Source: a virus
Strand: one strand, 5' to 3'
IMG/VR virus record: IMGVR_UViG_3300034024_000089
Location: 1 to 27,787 of that record
DNA length: 27,787 nucleotides
Made by a program: the position numbers and the translations under genes. The notes beneath the pieces were generated by a model that was not told where the DNA came from, ran no database searches, and saw only the letters and a program-made list of their open reading frames with translations. Below are positions 7,315 to 14,586 of the stretch, piece by piece (position 1 is the stretch's first letter; every line of letters begins with the position of its first letter).

Positions 7315-7959
7315 ATGAATACACTAGAAAAAAAAATCGATTTATCACAACTGACACCGGAAGAACTACAGGCAGAACTGGACAGACGTAATGCGGATGC
7401 AACGGCAAAAAAAGAAGCCCAGCGCAAGGCATACGAGGATATTAAAGCAACAACAGTCATTTCATTATGTACCGATGCATTGCTAATAAATGAAAAGCTA
7501 AAACAGTTTAAAAATAAAGCTTTTTCAGACATGCATACTATTTATGAAATGCTTAAAGAATATAGTTCCCGTCACGCCGACGGCAAAGGCAACTTTAGGT
7601 TAGAATGCGGCAATTACAGAGTAAGTTACAAACGCCAGGGAAAACCAACTTTTGATGAACGGTCACACCAGGCAGAAAGGCACATCATTGACTTTGTAAA
7701 CTCAAAATTTGAAAATGATGTTGACACTAAAGATTTGGTTATGTCCCTGCTGGAGCGCAAAAAAGGCGAATTGGATATTAACCTTATTCAAAAATTATAC
7801 GCGATGGAAGACCGTTTCCAAGACGTGAATTGGAAACGTGGTATTGAGCTACTAAAAGAAAGTTATTCTTATTCGCATTCAAAAGACTACATCGGCTTTG
7901 AGCAAAAAAGTGATAAAGGCGAATGGCTACTTATAAACCTTCAATTTTCAAACATTTAA
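7315..7959 (+). CDS. DUF3164 family phage protein
   Basis: A 214-residue protein of the DUF3164 family, which is found in the early region of Mu-like phages; the molecular role is unknown. The N-terminus is an alpha-helical, charged segment (LTPEELQAELDRRNADATAK). The central block around residues 80-145 (KGNFRLECGNYRVSYKRQ, then the DFVNSKF region) and the C-terminal SLLERKKGELD...LYAMEDRFQDVNWKRGIELL region carry the family signature. Length is normal. It is followed by a short gene whose ATG lies just after its stop, so the two probably share a transcript. Confidence 0.8.
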   Translation: MNTLEKKIDLSQLTPEELQAELDRRNADATAKKEAQRKAYEDIKATTVISLCTDALLINEKLKQFKNKAFSDMHTIYEMLKEYSSRHADGKGNFRLECGNYRVSYKRQGKPTFDERSHQAERHIIDFVNSKFENDVDTKDLVMSLLERKKGELDINLIQKLYAMEDRFQDVNWKRGIELLKESYSYSHSKDYIGFEQKSDKGEWLLINLQFSNI

Positions 7960-7961
7960 TT

Positions 7962-8159
7962 ATGAGCGCTATAAGACCAATTACAGACCATGAGCTATAC
8001 GAAGTTAATGGCAAAGAAATTTATAAAAATAGTAATGGCGAATGGATTGCCAGAGAGGAATTAACTTATAAAGAACGTAATGCCTTTAACAATTACAAAA
8101 AGACAGTAATTGATAATCCTAATTTCAAAAAACATACTACTTCAACTTTTAAAATTTAA
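7962..8159 (+). CDS. Small hypothetical phage protein
   Basis: A 65-residue protein beginning MSAIRPITDHELYEVNGKEI. The ATG at 7962 is chosen over one at 7923 because the earlier one lies wholly inside DUF3164 and would add residues that only echo that gene in another frame. It is polar, rich in K and N, with no membrane segment. Short proteins of this type follow DUF3164 in related prophages; no function can be given. Confidence 0.5.
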   Translation: MSAIRPITDHELYEVNGKEIYKNSNGEWIAREELTYKERNAFNNYKKTVIDNPNFKKHTTSTFKI

Positions 8160-8167
8160 TATAACAC

Positions 8168-8398
8168 ATGAATTGGAAATGTATAGAAGAAATTGAAGCT
8201 AAAATTATTGAAGCATATCCAACGTAGAAAAAAAATGTAGTCGGCGTAAAAATGGATAAGATTTCCACATTCAATCCAAAAAATATCAGAAGATTAACAA
8301 ATATTACGATTAAAGTTGAAGGACAAAAGAAAAAATATGACGTAGGAATGACTCACACTTTTTGCCCTTTTTGTGGAGAAAAGCAAGGTAAAGATTAG
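8168..8398 (+). pseudogene. Zinc-binding-like small phage protein, amber-interrupted
   Basis: ATG at 8168 reads MNWKCIEEIEAKIIEAYPT, then TAG at 8225-8227, then KKNVVGVKMDKISTFNPKN and continues in the same frame to a stop at 8396-8398. The end contains HTFCPFCGEK, a CxxC knuckle. A single C-to-T change (CAG to TAG) would explain the stop. The 76-codon length and composition on both sides indicate one gene inactivated by a point mutation. Without suppression only an 18-19 residue peptide is made. Confidence 0.6.
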
Positions 8399-8470
8399 TT
8401 CAATTCATCTCCCGAAAGGCATACAGAGCAGTTCAAGTCTGCTCTAAGAGCAAATTTTAAACATGAAACT

Positions 8471-8926
8471 ATGGCAACAGTAAAACAATTACAAGTCCTA
8501 TTTACAAAATTAGGGATTGAAAAACAGCAAAGGCACCAGCGCATCCATGCCTGGACTTCGGGAAGGACAAATTCTTCACAGGAACTGCATTCCGACGAAC
8601 TACAGGAACTGTGCAATACATTTTCCAACGAATGGAAAAGAAAAACAGAAGCTTTACAAGACGAAAAGCAGTTAATTATATCCGGGATATTAAACCTTGC
8701 GGAAAAAACCGGTATAAAACAGCCGGGCGACTATGGTTCATTTAATCACTTTATGTTATATAAGAGCGTCGTAAAAAAGGATTTGCCATTATGCAACCTG
8801 GAGGAGCTACGGCTGGTTTTAGAACAGTTCAGGGCCCTAAAGCACAACAATGACAAATCAGCACAAAATGCAGGGACAAAAGCCTTTTTTAACCAATTAG
8901 GGATGCCGAACATAAGTAAGAACTAA
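8471..8926 (+). CDS. GemA-like regulatory protein (DUF1018-related)
   Basis: A 151-residue protein. The first 50 residues (TVKQLQVLFTKLGIEKQQRH, then ELHSDELQELCNTFSNEW) follow the GemA pattern: an N-terminal helix, a short-loop region and an LxxxEAQELI-type helix. GemA in Mu is an early protein linked to host gene modulation. The C-terminal part (GDYGSFNHFMLYKSVVKKDL and the helix after it) matches the form seen in Bacteroidota Mu-like prophages, from family recall. No breaks are present, unlike the genes around it. Confidence 0.62.
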   Translation: MATVKQLQVLFTKLGIEKQQRHQRIHAWTSGRTNSSQELHSDELQELCNTFSNEWKRKTEALQDEKQLIISGILNLAEKTGIKQPGDYGSFNHFMLYKSVVKKDLPLCNLEELRLVLEQFRALKHNNDKSAQNAGTKAFFNQLGMPNISKN

Positions 8927-8948
8927 TGAACTGTTTAAAATAAAAGAA

Positions 8949-9066
8949 ATGCCGGCACGACAACAAAGTTGTAAGAACATTAAAGAGTGTGGCAACCTGC
9001 GAGACTACGGCTGTTTTTTGTCAGGACTGCAATAAACAACTAACAGAACCCGAAACCGAATGCTGA
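8949..9066 (+). pseudogene. Frameshifted small cysteine-rich ORF
   Basis: ATG 8949 gives MPARQQSCKNIKECGN and continues to a TAA at 9033-9035; a second frame picks up near 8995-9005 and reads CETTAVFCQDCNKQLTEPET then C-stop at 9064-9066. The joined product has paired cysteines (CKNIKEC, CQDC) that fit a zinc-ribbon. One indel near position 9000 accounts for the break. Family and role unknown. Confidence 0.4.
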
Positions 9067-9118
9067 TAAAAAATTACGCGCCAATTATTTTATTTACACT
9101 TAATATAATACAATAATT

Positions 9119-9244
9119 ATGTCCATTAGCATTTTTGCTAACATAGAGCCCAGGCTGTTAAACCTTATTTACGGTTTAATATTATCATTCCTCTTTGTTT
9201 TTATTGGTTTTTTATTCCAATGGCATCTAAAAAAAGAAGTCTAA
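9119..9244 (+). CDS. 41-residue single-span membrane protein
   Basis: MSISIFANIEPRLLNLIYGL followed by a continuous hydrophobic stretch (ILSFLFVFIGFLF) and a positively charged end (QWHLKKEV). The topology is one transmembrane helix with a cytoplasmic C-terminus by the positive-inside rule. It sits among early genes, 11 bases before the next ATG. Phage small membrane proteins in this position can act in exclusion or host takeover, but nothing in the sequence specifies this one's role. Confidence 0.5.
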   Translation: MSISIFANIEPRLLNLIYGLILSFLFVFIGFLFQWHLKKEV

Positions 9245-9254
9245 AAGAAATCAA

Positions 9255-9485
9255 ATGAATATAGAAATTAGAGTTAGAATCGAAACGATTTTCGCAATTA
9301 ACAGGCTCCTGCAAGGAGTTTATGAGGCGGAAGTACCAATGGAAGTTACACAGAAAATTTATCGCTCCATGGGCTTTGAATTAGCCGATAAATTCGACAA
9401 AATTCAAAAGTCGAATATCAAGAAGCCTACGTTATTCGATTATAAAAAGTTGCATAAAATTACTTTAAAATTTCATGAAGGCTAG
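9255..9485 (+). CDS. Hypothetical early phage protein
   Basis: A 76-residue protein, probably all-helical: RIETIFAINRLLQGVYEAEV and ELADKFDKIQKSNIKKPTLF are amphipathic. Balanced charge, no membrane span, no motif recognised. It follows the 41-residue membrane protein by 10 bases, so the two are probably translated from one message. Confidence 0.5.
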   Translation: MNIEIRVRIETIFAINRLLQGVYEAEVPMEVTQKIYRSMGFELADKFDKIQKSNIKKPTLFDYKKLHKITLKFHEG

Positions 9486-9587
9486 GCGTTGTACAATACT
9501 AATTAACCTTTTACCAACGGTAAATAATCATCATACGCAAACAGCTCTACAGGCTATGGCAGATAAAATACACCAATAATTTTAACT

Positions 9588-9905
9588 ATGAAAAAGAAAA
9601 TTTACATCGTCGGCAAAGTATCTGGCGAACCATTAGCAGAATGCACAATGAAATTTGCTACTGCTCAGAAAGAGATCGAAAGTCAGGGATTGATAGCCAT
9701 AAATCCATTAGCGGTCGTAGGGGATTGAAAAACCCCTTGGAGCAAAGCAATGAAACTATGCCTACTAAAATTATTAGAGTGCAATGCAATTTTATTACTC
9801 GATGACTGGCAAAACAGCAGGGGCGCAATGATAGAACAGAAATTAGCTCAGGATTTAGGTATTAAGATATTATTAGAAACTAAAGATTTACAAAAAAAAG
9901 TTTGA
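9588..9905 (+). pseudogene. DUF4406 (nucleoside deoxyribosyltransferase-like), opal-interrupted
   Basis: From ATG 9588 one frame of 105 codons reads KKKIYIVGKVSGEP, LIAINPLAVVGD, then TGA at 9726-9728, then KTPWSKAMKLCLLKLLECNA and ILLLDDWQNSRGAMIEQKLA to the stop at 9903-9905. The family (Rossmann-like, related to nucleoside 2-deoxyribosyltransferases) normally has W after VVGD-like sequence, so TGG has become TGA. All other family landmarks are present. Truncation leaves only the first 46 residues. TGA recoding is not expected in this phylum. Confidence 0.75.
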
Positions 9906-9956
9906 TTATGGAGCAATTTTAAAGCTCTCAAAATTTCATCTATACAACCAGTTCAA

Positions 9957-10385
9957 ATGGAAGAATACACCACTTACGAAGTAACCCTCATTGCCACTAA
10001 AGATAAATGGATATTCCAGTACCGCAAATCAGACGGTATTTTACACTGTTTCCTCAATTTAAAAGGTTCAGGCTTTTCTAATTTACTCCGAAAACAAACC
10101 TTTCCCGAAAATATCGCAATGATTGAAGCATGGTCAAAGTTCAAGAAAATAGTAACCATCGAACTTAAATTGGACGATTACAAGTTTAATAGTTTATGGG
10201 ACAAATACAATCTAAAACAAAAGCGGGAACAATCCGAAAAAGCTTTTAATAGTTTAGATTTTGTTGATAAAATAAAATGCTTTTCTAAACTGGCAAGTTA
10301 TGACGCGTACCTGGCACGCACCAAAATAAATAAAGCTCTTTTAGTTACCTGGATTAATCAAAAAAGATTTAATGATGAATTTTAA
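9957..10385 (+). CDS. Hypothetical phage protein
   Basis: A 142-residue protein. The N-terminal 55 residues look like beta strands (YEVTLIATKDKWIFQYRKSD and following), the C-terminal half is helical and basic (KFNSLWDKYNLKQKREQSEK, ending LLVTWINQKRFNDEF). No recognised domain. It is the last intact gene of the early accessory block and precedes the broken methylase by 75 bases. Confidence 0.5.
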   Translation: MEEYTTYEVTLIATKDKWIFQYRKSDGILHCFLNLKGSGFSNLLRKQTFPENIAMIEAWSKFKKIVTIELKLDDYKFNSLWDKYNLKQKREQSEKAFNSLDFVDKIKCFSKLASYDAYLARTKINKALLVTWINQKRFNDEF

Positions 10386-10459
10386 ATTAAGTAAAAATCA
10401 GTAATAATACCACATTAAAACACTGATAACTTCAAAAAAACAAATCTTAAATAACGCCC

Positions 10460-11277
10460 ATGTGCAAGTTAGCAGGCCATTACTTCACTATCATGGCGGA
10501 AAATTCCTTCTTGAAAAGTGGATCATTAACTTCTTTCCGCAGCATCGTTGTTATGTTGAATCGTTTGGCGGTGCTGGTTCGGTTCCAAAAAAAGCAGATC
10601 GTATGCTGAAGTATATAATGACCTAGGTACCGAAATTGTTAATGTTTTTGAAGTTTGTAGAAGATCCGGAGCTGATTTAGTTGAGGCATTGAGAATAACG
10701 CCATTTAGCCGAATTGAATTGAATTTAAGCTATCAGTCTACTAACGACACTTTTGAGCAAGCACAACGTACCATAATTCGTTTGTATATGAGCTTCGAAT
10801 CAGCATCAGCCAGTGGCCAAAAGACCGGCTTTCGGGCAAACTCTAATAGAAGCGGATCAACACCTGCACATGATTGGATGAATTATACAGATGCGCTTCC
10901 GGCTATTATTGATCGTATGCGTGGCGTTATTATTGAAAATAAGGACGCTGTTGAAGTAATGATACAGCATGATGCTACATACTACATTACATTATGTTGA
11001 TCCACCCTATGTTTTAAAAACTAGATGTCGTAAGAAAAAAACAAGAAGTTACAATTTTGAAATGACAGACGAGCAACATGAAGTTTTAATTTCTAAATTA
11101 TTGCAGTTAAAGGGGATGGTTATACTTTCCGGCTATGATAATAATTTATACAACGGTCTGTTGCCCTGGCGTAAAGTTTATAAAAAGGCTTTTGCCAATG
11201 GTTCTGGTGAAAGAAAAGAAGTGCTTTGGACAAGCCCAAATACGAATTTGATAAATGATTTATTTAGTGTTGTGTAA
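10460..11277 (+). pseudogene. D12-class N6-adenine DNA methylase, frameshifted
   Basis: Three overlapping frames together rebuild a Dam-like D12 methyltransferase. Frame 1 (from about 10462) has HYHGGKFLLEKWI and the SAM-binding motif YVESFGGAGS; frame 2 (from about 10585) has AEVYNDLGTEIVNVFE and a long helical target-recognition part; frame 3 (from about 10975) has the catalytic motif LHYVDPPYV and the C-terminal ILSGYDNNLYNGLLPW. Breaks lie in a run of A near 10580-10592 and near 10975-10990. Initiation is also doubtful: the ATG at 10460 is out of frame. Such genes usually protect phage DNA from host restriction. The product is not made intact. Confidence 0.82.
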
Positions 11278-11375
11278 CTGCAACAGCCATTTTAAAAAAT
11301 TAAAAATTAATAAAAAAGAAAATATGAAACATACCATTAAATCTGTCTTATAAATTCAATTAATACACAAAAAAT

Positions 11376-11400
11376 ACCGCTTCAATTGAGCGGTTTTTTT
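11376..11400 (+). terminator. Intrinsic terminator closing the early operon
   Basis: ACCGCT (11376-11381) pairs with AGCGGT (11389-11394) around a 7-base loop and is followed by seven T. It lies just after the broken methylase and a nine-codon open frame (MKHTIKSVL) at about 11324, and before the promoter of the next gene, so it separates early from middle transcription. Confidence 0.85.
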
Positions 11401-11426
11401 ATGCTTATTTGCCAAATAAAATCGCC

Positions 11427-11457
11427 TTGACTGATATAATAATTACGAATAACTTTG
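11427..11457 (+). promoter_or_regulatory. Middle-type promoter, nearly leaderless
   Basis: TTG (11427-11429), exactly 20 bases, then TAACTTTG (11450-11457) match the Bacteroidota -33/-7 consensus fully. The gene's ATG is at 11464, only six bases after the -7 box, so transcription would begin at or beside the start codon and the message would have little or no leader. Confidence 0.75.
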
Positions 11458-11463
11458 TAAATT

Positions 11464-11670
11464 ATGGCGTACAATCGAAACAATTATTACAAACGAGCAC
11501 GTTACATTATAGAAATCTATAATGGAGCGAAGCATGCCGATGTACCCGATACTACTATCGTAAGGAATGTGTTTCCTAAACATAACATTCATTTAACCTA
11601 CCGCCAATGGATGAATATTAAAGGACTGGTAATACCTAAGCCAATTACTAATCAGTTAAATATCTTTTAG
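11464..11670 (+). CDS. Conserved small phage protein in the mor position
   Basis: A 68-residue basic protein (NRNNYYKRARYIIEIYNGAK, then FPKHNIHLTYRQWMNIKGLV). Proteins ending YRQWMNIKGxV recur in Bacteroidota Mu-like prophages in my recall, without known function. It has its own promoter and stands alone between an early terminator and the structural genes, where Mu carries the middle-operon activator mor; a DNA-binding activator role is therefore a reasonable guess only. It is intact. Confidence 0.6.
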   Translation: MAYNRNNYYKRARYIIEIYNGAKHADVPDTTIVRNVFPKHNIHLTYRQWMNIKGLVIPKPITNQLNIF

Positions 11671-11727
11671 GTTATTTTGTTTTACATTTAAAAATACTAT
11701 TTTTTGGTAAAACTTATAATATAAATC

Positions 11728-12079
11728 ATGGCAATTTCAAAACCCATAAAATAGTAGTTATAGTAGTTGTAGCTTTTCTTGGATTGGCCTTATTTAGTAG
11801 ACTTACCCAAAATAAAGTGATTGAAAAAGATAATCAAACTCAATCCGAAACAGAAGCTAGTAAAGTAATACCTGGAGCTAATCCCGTTGATATTTATTTG
11901 AACTTATAAAAAAGAGGGTTTAAAATAGACAAACAAATGAGAGGTTCAAAAAATAGTTGCTTTTGGTATTGCAATAAATCAGAATTTAATTAGATAAAGC
12001 CTCAATAGTAATTGGTCAAGCAAAATTTAGAATAGACACTTCGAAATTCTTACGATTGATGTATATTGAAAAAGCTTAA
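11728..12079 (+). pseudogene. Decayed single-span membrane/exported protein
   Basis: Repairing one base near 11747 joins MAISKP to HKIVVIVVVAFLGLALFSRL, a signal-anchor, followed by TQNKVIEKDNQTQSETEASK and IPGANPVDIYLNL. A TAA then replaces what was probably GAA, after which KRGFKIDKQMRGSKNS continues in frame; a second break near 11985-12000 leads to ASIVIGQAKFRIDTSKFLRL and a stop at 12077-12079. At least three lesions. I do not know the family; the position between regulator and head genes suggests accessory cargo (a moron). Confidence 0.5.
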
Positions 12080-12098
12080 AAACTTTTAATCGTAGCTT

Positions 12099-12605
12099 TT
12101 ATGAGATAATCGAACCGTTAAAACTAAATACTACATTTTTACTTTGGTCATTATTTAAACTCCAGTCTTCAAATTCTGTAGTAAAATTTAATTCCCGTAT
12201 CCGCAAACCTATTTCGTTTCGGTTTTGGCTTTTGGCATCAATTATCACTAATGGGGTGCAGAAGTCAGTATTCCAACCTTGCAAAGCCTTGTAAACTTTA
12301 TACTCAATTTCGTAGTATTCTATTGTTTTTTGTTTCACAGCTTCGGGTGCAAGGTTAAAACTTTGCGAGAATGGCTCAAACAATAATACAATATTAATAA
12401 CCGTAGTATTTAATTGGATATTGCCCTGCAATGCAGAATAGCTAGTACTTGGAAAGTCAATAAGTAATGCCGGGAACGATACCGTCGCCTTATAATTTTC
12501 AAAACTATATTGCCAGAAATTTTGCTCCACAAAGCCAATATCAGGCACTTCGATTTTAATTTTTTGTTGAATTTCAAGAAACAACTTTGCAAAAAATGAA
12601 TTCAT
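12099..12605 (-). CDS. Tail-completion/gp37-like structural protein
   Basis: A 168-residue acidic-neutral protein (MNSFFAKLFLEIQQKIKIEV, EQNFWQYSFENYKATVSFPA, ending in NNDQSKNVVFSFNGSIIS). In Bacteroidota Mu-like prophages a protein of this size follows the virion-morphogenesis gene and probably corresponds to Mu gp37, which acts where head meets tail. It is the only member of the leftward head cluster that is still fully open, and it terminates 20 bases from the decayed gene at 11728, with which it converges. Assignment comes from gene order more than from motifs. Confidence 0.45.
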   Translation of the reverse strand: MNSFFAKLFLEIQQKIKIEVPDIGFVEQNFWQYSFENYKATVSFPALLIDFPSTSYSALQGNIQLNTTVINIVLLFEPFSQSFNLAPEAVKQKTIEYYEIEYKVYKALQGWNTDFCTPLVIIDAKSQNRNEIGLRIRELNFTTEFEDWSLNNDQSKNVVFSFNGSIIS

Positions 12606-12629
12606 AAGTTTATTATTTAAAATGTTTTT

Positions 12630-13051
12630 TTAATCTTTTGCTACTTCTCGCTGTATGGCGTTATTTAAAACAGGGTTGTCATTTTATCTATTAGCATAAA
12701 TTGACGCTGTTTAATATCTACTTTTCGAGTGTGTGATTTAACACTGCTTTGCCCTGTTTTATAAGTTACTGTTTGGTGCTTCTGAGTTGTTTTTGTTGAA
12801 CTTGCCAATCCCTGCTTTCTTTCCCCACAAGTATTCCAGCTGTGTGCCTTTATGTTTACCATTCCTTTGAAACCCTCGTTATGTACTTTTGCATACGGTA
12901 TATTATTTTTTTATAGTAACATTGGCCCTGCTGTATGGTATAATAATTTACCGAACGCAAGATCCCGGTTTTTACAAGTGTAGTACCTTTGCTTTTCCCC
13001 ATTTTTTAAAGGTCGTACCTTACGCACCAGATACAATTCAAGTTTAGACAT
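12630..13051 (-). pseudogene. Virion morphogenesis protein (gpG-like), broken
   Basis: The frame starts at ATG 13049-13051 (MSKLELYLVRKVRPLKNGEK), overlapping the stop of the terminase fragment. A TAA at 12911-12913 interrupts it. The rest reads NNIPYAKVHNEGFKG, VNIKAHSWNT, KSHTRKVDIKQRQFM, the conserved core of the phage virion-morphogenesis family; a last frameshift near 12668 joins NNAIQREVAKD and a stop at 12630-12632. The first 46 residues may belong to another protein joined by deletion, because they do not resemble the family start. Nonfunctional. Confidence 0.6.
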
Positions 13052-13263
13052 TACAAACTTGACCGTTTTATATGAAAATCTGCCGTCTCGCTTGTATAGT
13101 AATTTGGGAAGTAATATTTAAACCATTCTTCATGGTTTGTTTCTAAATATTTAATTTTCTTTAGTTTGTCGGCGTGGCTTTCTTTTAAGTCAATAGGTGT
13201 GGCATTATCCATATTTTCGCAGAACTCGCGCCACAATTCCAGATACTCTTTATAGTTGCTTTA
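13051..13263 (-). pseudogene. Terminase large subunit, N-terminal fragment only
   Basis: About 70 codons remain: YKEYLELWREFCENMDNATP, KKIKYLETNHEEWFKYYFPN and YYTSETADFHIK, then an abrupt end RSSL-stop at 13051-13053. The pattern EWFKYYFPxYxxxExADFHI is what I associate with the start of large terminases in Bacteroidota Mu-like phages. The Walker A, Walker B and nuclease parts (some 400 residues) are absent, so DNA packaging is impossible. No start codon remains in this frame; a base loss in a CTATGAAAG-like junction could have destroyed it. The sequence joins directly to the next gene, consistent with a deletion of several kilobases that also removed the portal gene. Confidence 0.6.
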
Positions 13264-13587
13264 GTTTAGAGTTGATAAATTCATCAAAATAGTTTTTTAA
13301 AAGTTTAGCATGCCAAATTAATGTCCTGTATAAAAGTCAATATTTTGCGACCTACTTCTATATATTCGCCTAAAGCAATTTCAGTTTCAAGACGTTGAAT
13401 ATTTGAGGTAATTTTACTCATAGTATCGGCTTCTGCATTCGTTGGATGTTTTTTTTAAATCGGTTGCCAATTTACTGACCGTCTTTTTAGTTACTCTAAC
13501 CCGTGAGGCAATCTCTTTATATGTTATACACTTATTAACATAGAGCGTTCGAGCATACTCCCACTCGTCTTTTTTTGTTAATTCCAT
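13250..13587 (-). pseudogene. Terminase small subunit, frameshifted
   Basis: ATG 13585-13587 reads ELTKKDEWEYARTLYVNKCI, TYKEIASRVRVTKKTVSKLA: the HTH of phage terminase small subunits that start with a [KD]EWExAxxLY pattern. A break near 13440 moves the frame to NAEADTMSKITSNIQRLETE and IALGEYIEVGRKILTFIQDI, and another near 13315 to HAKLLKNYFDEFINSKLKQL with stop at 13250-13252. Two indels in a gene of about 110 codons. It is the first gene of the leftward head cluster and diverges from the capsid cluster. Confidence 0.65.
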
Positions 13588-13607
13588 TTCAAAAAAGTAT
13601 CTAAAAC

Positions 13608-13628
13608 AAAAACAAATCCTTTGTTTTT
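13608..13628. promoter_or_regulatory. 9-bp perfect inverted repeat, possible operator
   Basis: AAAAACAAA (13608-13616) and TTTGTTTTT (13620-13628) flank TCC. The spacing (centres 12 bases apart) suits a small dimeric regulator. On the plus strand it also resembles a weak hairpin with a T-run, but the stem is A/T only, so an operator is the better reading. Confidence 0.4.
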
Positions 13629-13645
13629 ACAGGACAAAATTGCAC

Positions 13646-13662
13646 TTAAAAACAAGCCTTTA
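13646..13662 (+). repeat. 17-bp direct repeat, copy 2
   Basis: Identical to 1568-1584. Here it lies in the divergent head-gene control region, suggesting a site for a common phage-encoded binding protein. Confidence 0.5.
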
Positions 13663-13764
13663 AAAAAAACAAAGCAAGGGTTTCACTCTTATTATGAAGA
13701 GTTTGCAAATAGATAGATGTTTGTACTCTCTAAAGGGATAACCCAAAAACTAAAATCAGGATTA

Positions 13765-14205
13765 ATGGATAAATTCAAAAAAATTAATAAGGAATTTTAC
13801 GAATAATAAAGATAACGTTCCAAAGGCAGATCGTTATGCGATGTTTGAAAGCTTCAGTTTAAAAGAATTTCAAAACAGCGTTACCGGGAACCAAATGGCA
13901 GATTTAGTCAATGAAATTATTGGCCAATATGCCGGGTTTATGATCTTAGAAAGAAGTACAGTATTGGCTTTTGCTGCAACTGGTGCACTTCGTGTCCCTG
14001 GAGAAGCCTTAACTGCTATTGACAACCTAGCAACCATCTTATGGCAAAAGAGAGTGTTACAAAAGCAATAGGCGATACTAAACTATTCCAAGATATGGAC
14101 ACCCCTTTATATTATGGAGATATTCATTCTGGACTTGTAAAAATGGGTGGCCGTTGCCGCCGTGAAGACTGGAAAGGCATAGCTGTAATTGTTCAAACAG
14201 CATAG
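13765..14205 (+). pseudogene. Deletion fusion: protease start joined to major capsid C-terminus
   Basis: ATG 13765 gives MDKFKKINKEFYE and stops; KINKEF is the usual start of a prohead-protease-type gene in these phages. A shifted frame from 13802 then reads KDNVPKADRYAMFESFSLKE, MILERSTVLAFAATGALRVP and EALTAIDNLATILWQK, and after loss of one A near 14047 continues as ESVTKAIGDTKLFQDMDTPL, YYGDIHSGLVKMGGRCRR to TAG 14203-14205. MERSTVL, LFWQKxSV, YYGDI and GGRxRR are features I associate with the C-terminus of Bacteroidota phage major capsid proteins. Most of the protease and the front of the capsid gene are missing. Confidence 0.62.
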
Positions 14206-14232
14206 TAATAAATAATAATTACCTAATTATAA

Positions 14233-14586
14233 ATGAACGAATATATCCTAACGGCAATTTTTGGTATTGCCACGACTTTTGCAGGATGGTTTGCCGCCAG
14301 AAGGAAAAACCTTGCCGAAACAAGAGCAACTGAACTGGCCAATACTGAAAAAGCCGTAAAGATGTATCGCGAAATAGTAGAAGACTTAGGCGAAAAATAC
14401 AAAGCGGCAATTAGCGATGTTGATGATCTTAGTGCAAAATATAAAGATGCTATTAGTCAGCTTGAAGAAGCCAAAGAGCAATTAAAAAGATCAGATGGCC
14501 AATTACAATTGATGATGGAAGAAAATCGGCATCTTATTGAAGAGTTACAAAAATTTAAACAATTAAACGGAAAAAGTAATCATTAA
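14233..14586 (+). CDS. Membrane-anchored coiled-coil protein, holin-like or lysis accessory
   Basis: A 117-residue protein with one N-terminal transmembrane helix (YILTAIFGIATTFAGWFAAR) and a long charged coiled coil (about residues 36-110). It overlaps the amidase remnant by one base (TAATG), which ties it to the lysis cassette. Proteins of this shape stand in the holin position in Bacteroidota phages; the single span would suit a class III holin or an accessory factor. The frame is intact. Confidence 0.55.
   Translation: MNEYILTAIFGIATTFAGWFAARRKNLAETRATELANTEKAVKMYREIVEDLGEKYKAAISDVDDLSAKYKDAISQLEEAKEQLKRSDGQLQLMMEENRHLIEELQKFKQLNGKSNH

Larger units (their letters stand above)
13588..13764. 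other. Divergent control region between the two head clusters
   Basis: 177 bases without a gene, from which terminase genes read left and protease/capsid genes read right. It holds the inverted repeat at 13608-13628 and the second copy of the 17-bp repeat. No full Bacteroidota promoter match is seen on either strand; late promoters that need a phage activator would look like this. Confidence 0.5.

Noticed and set aside
8168-9905. Stop-codon reassignment or suppression as explanation for internal TGA/TAG
   Set aside because: Intact genes in the same window end in TAA, TAG and TGA, and the stops fall only in genes that are otherwise decaying.
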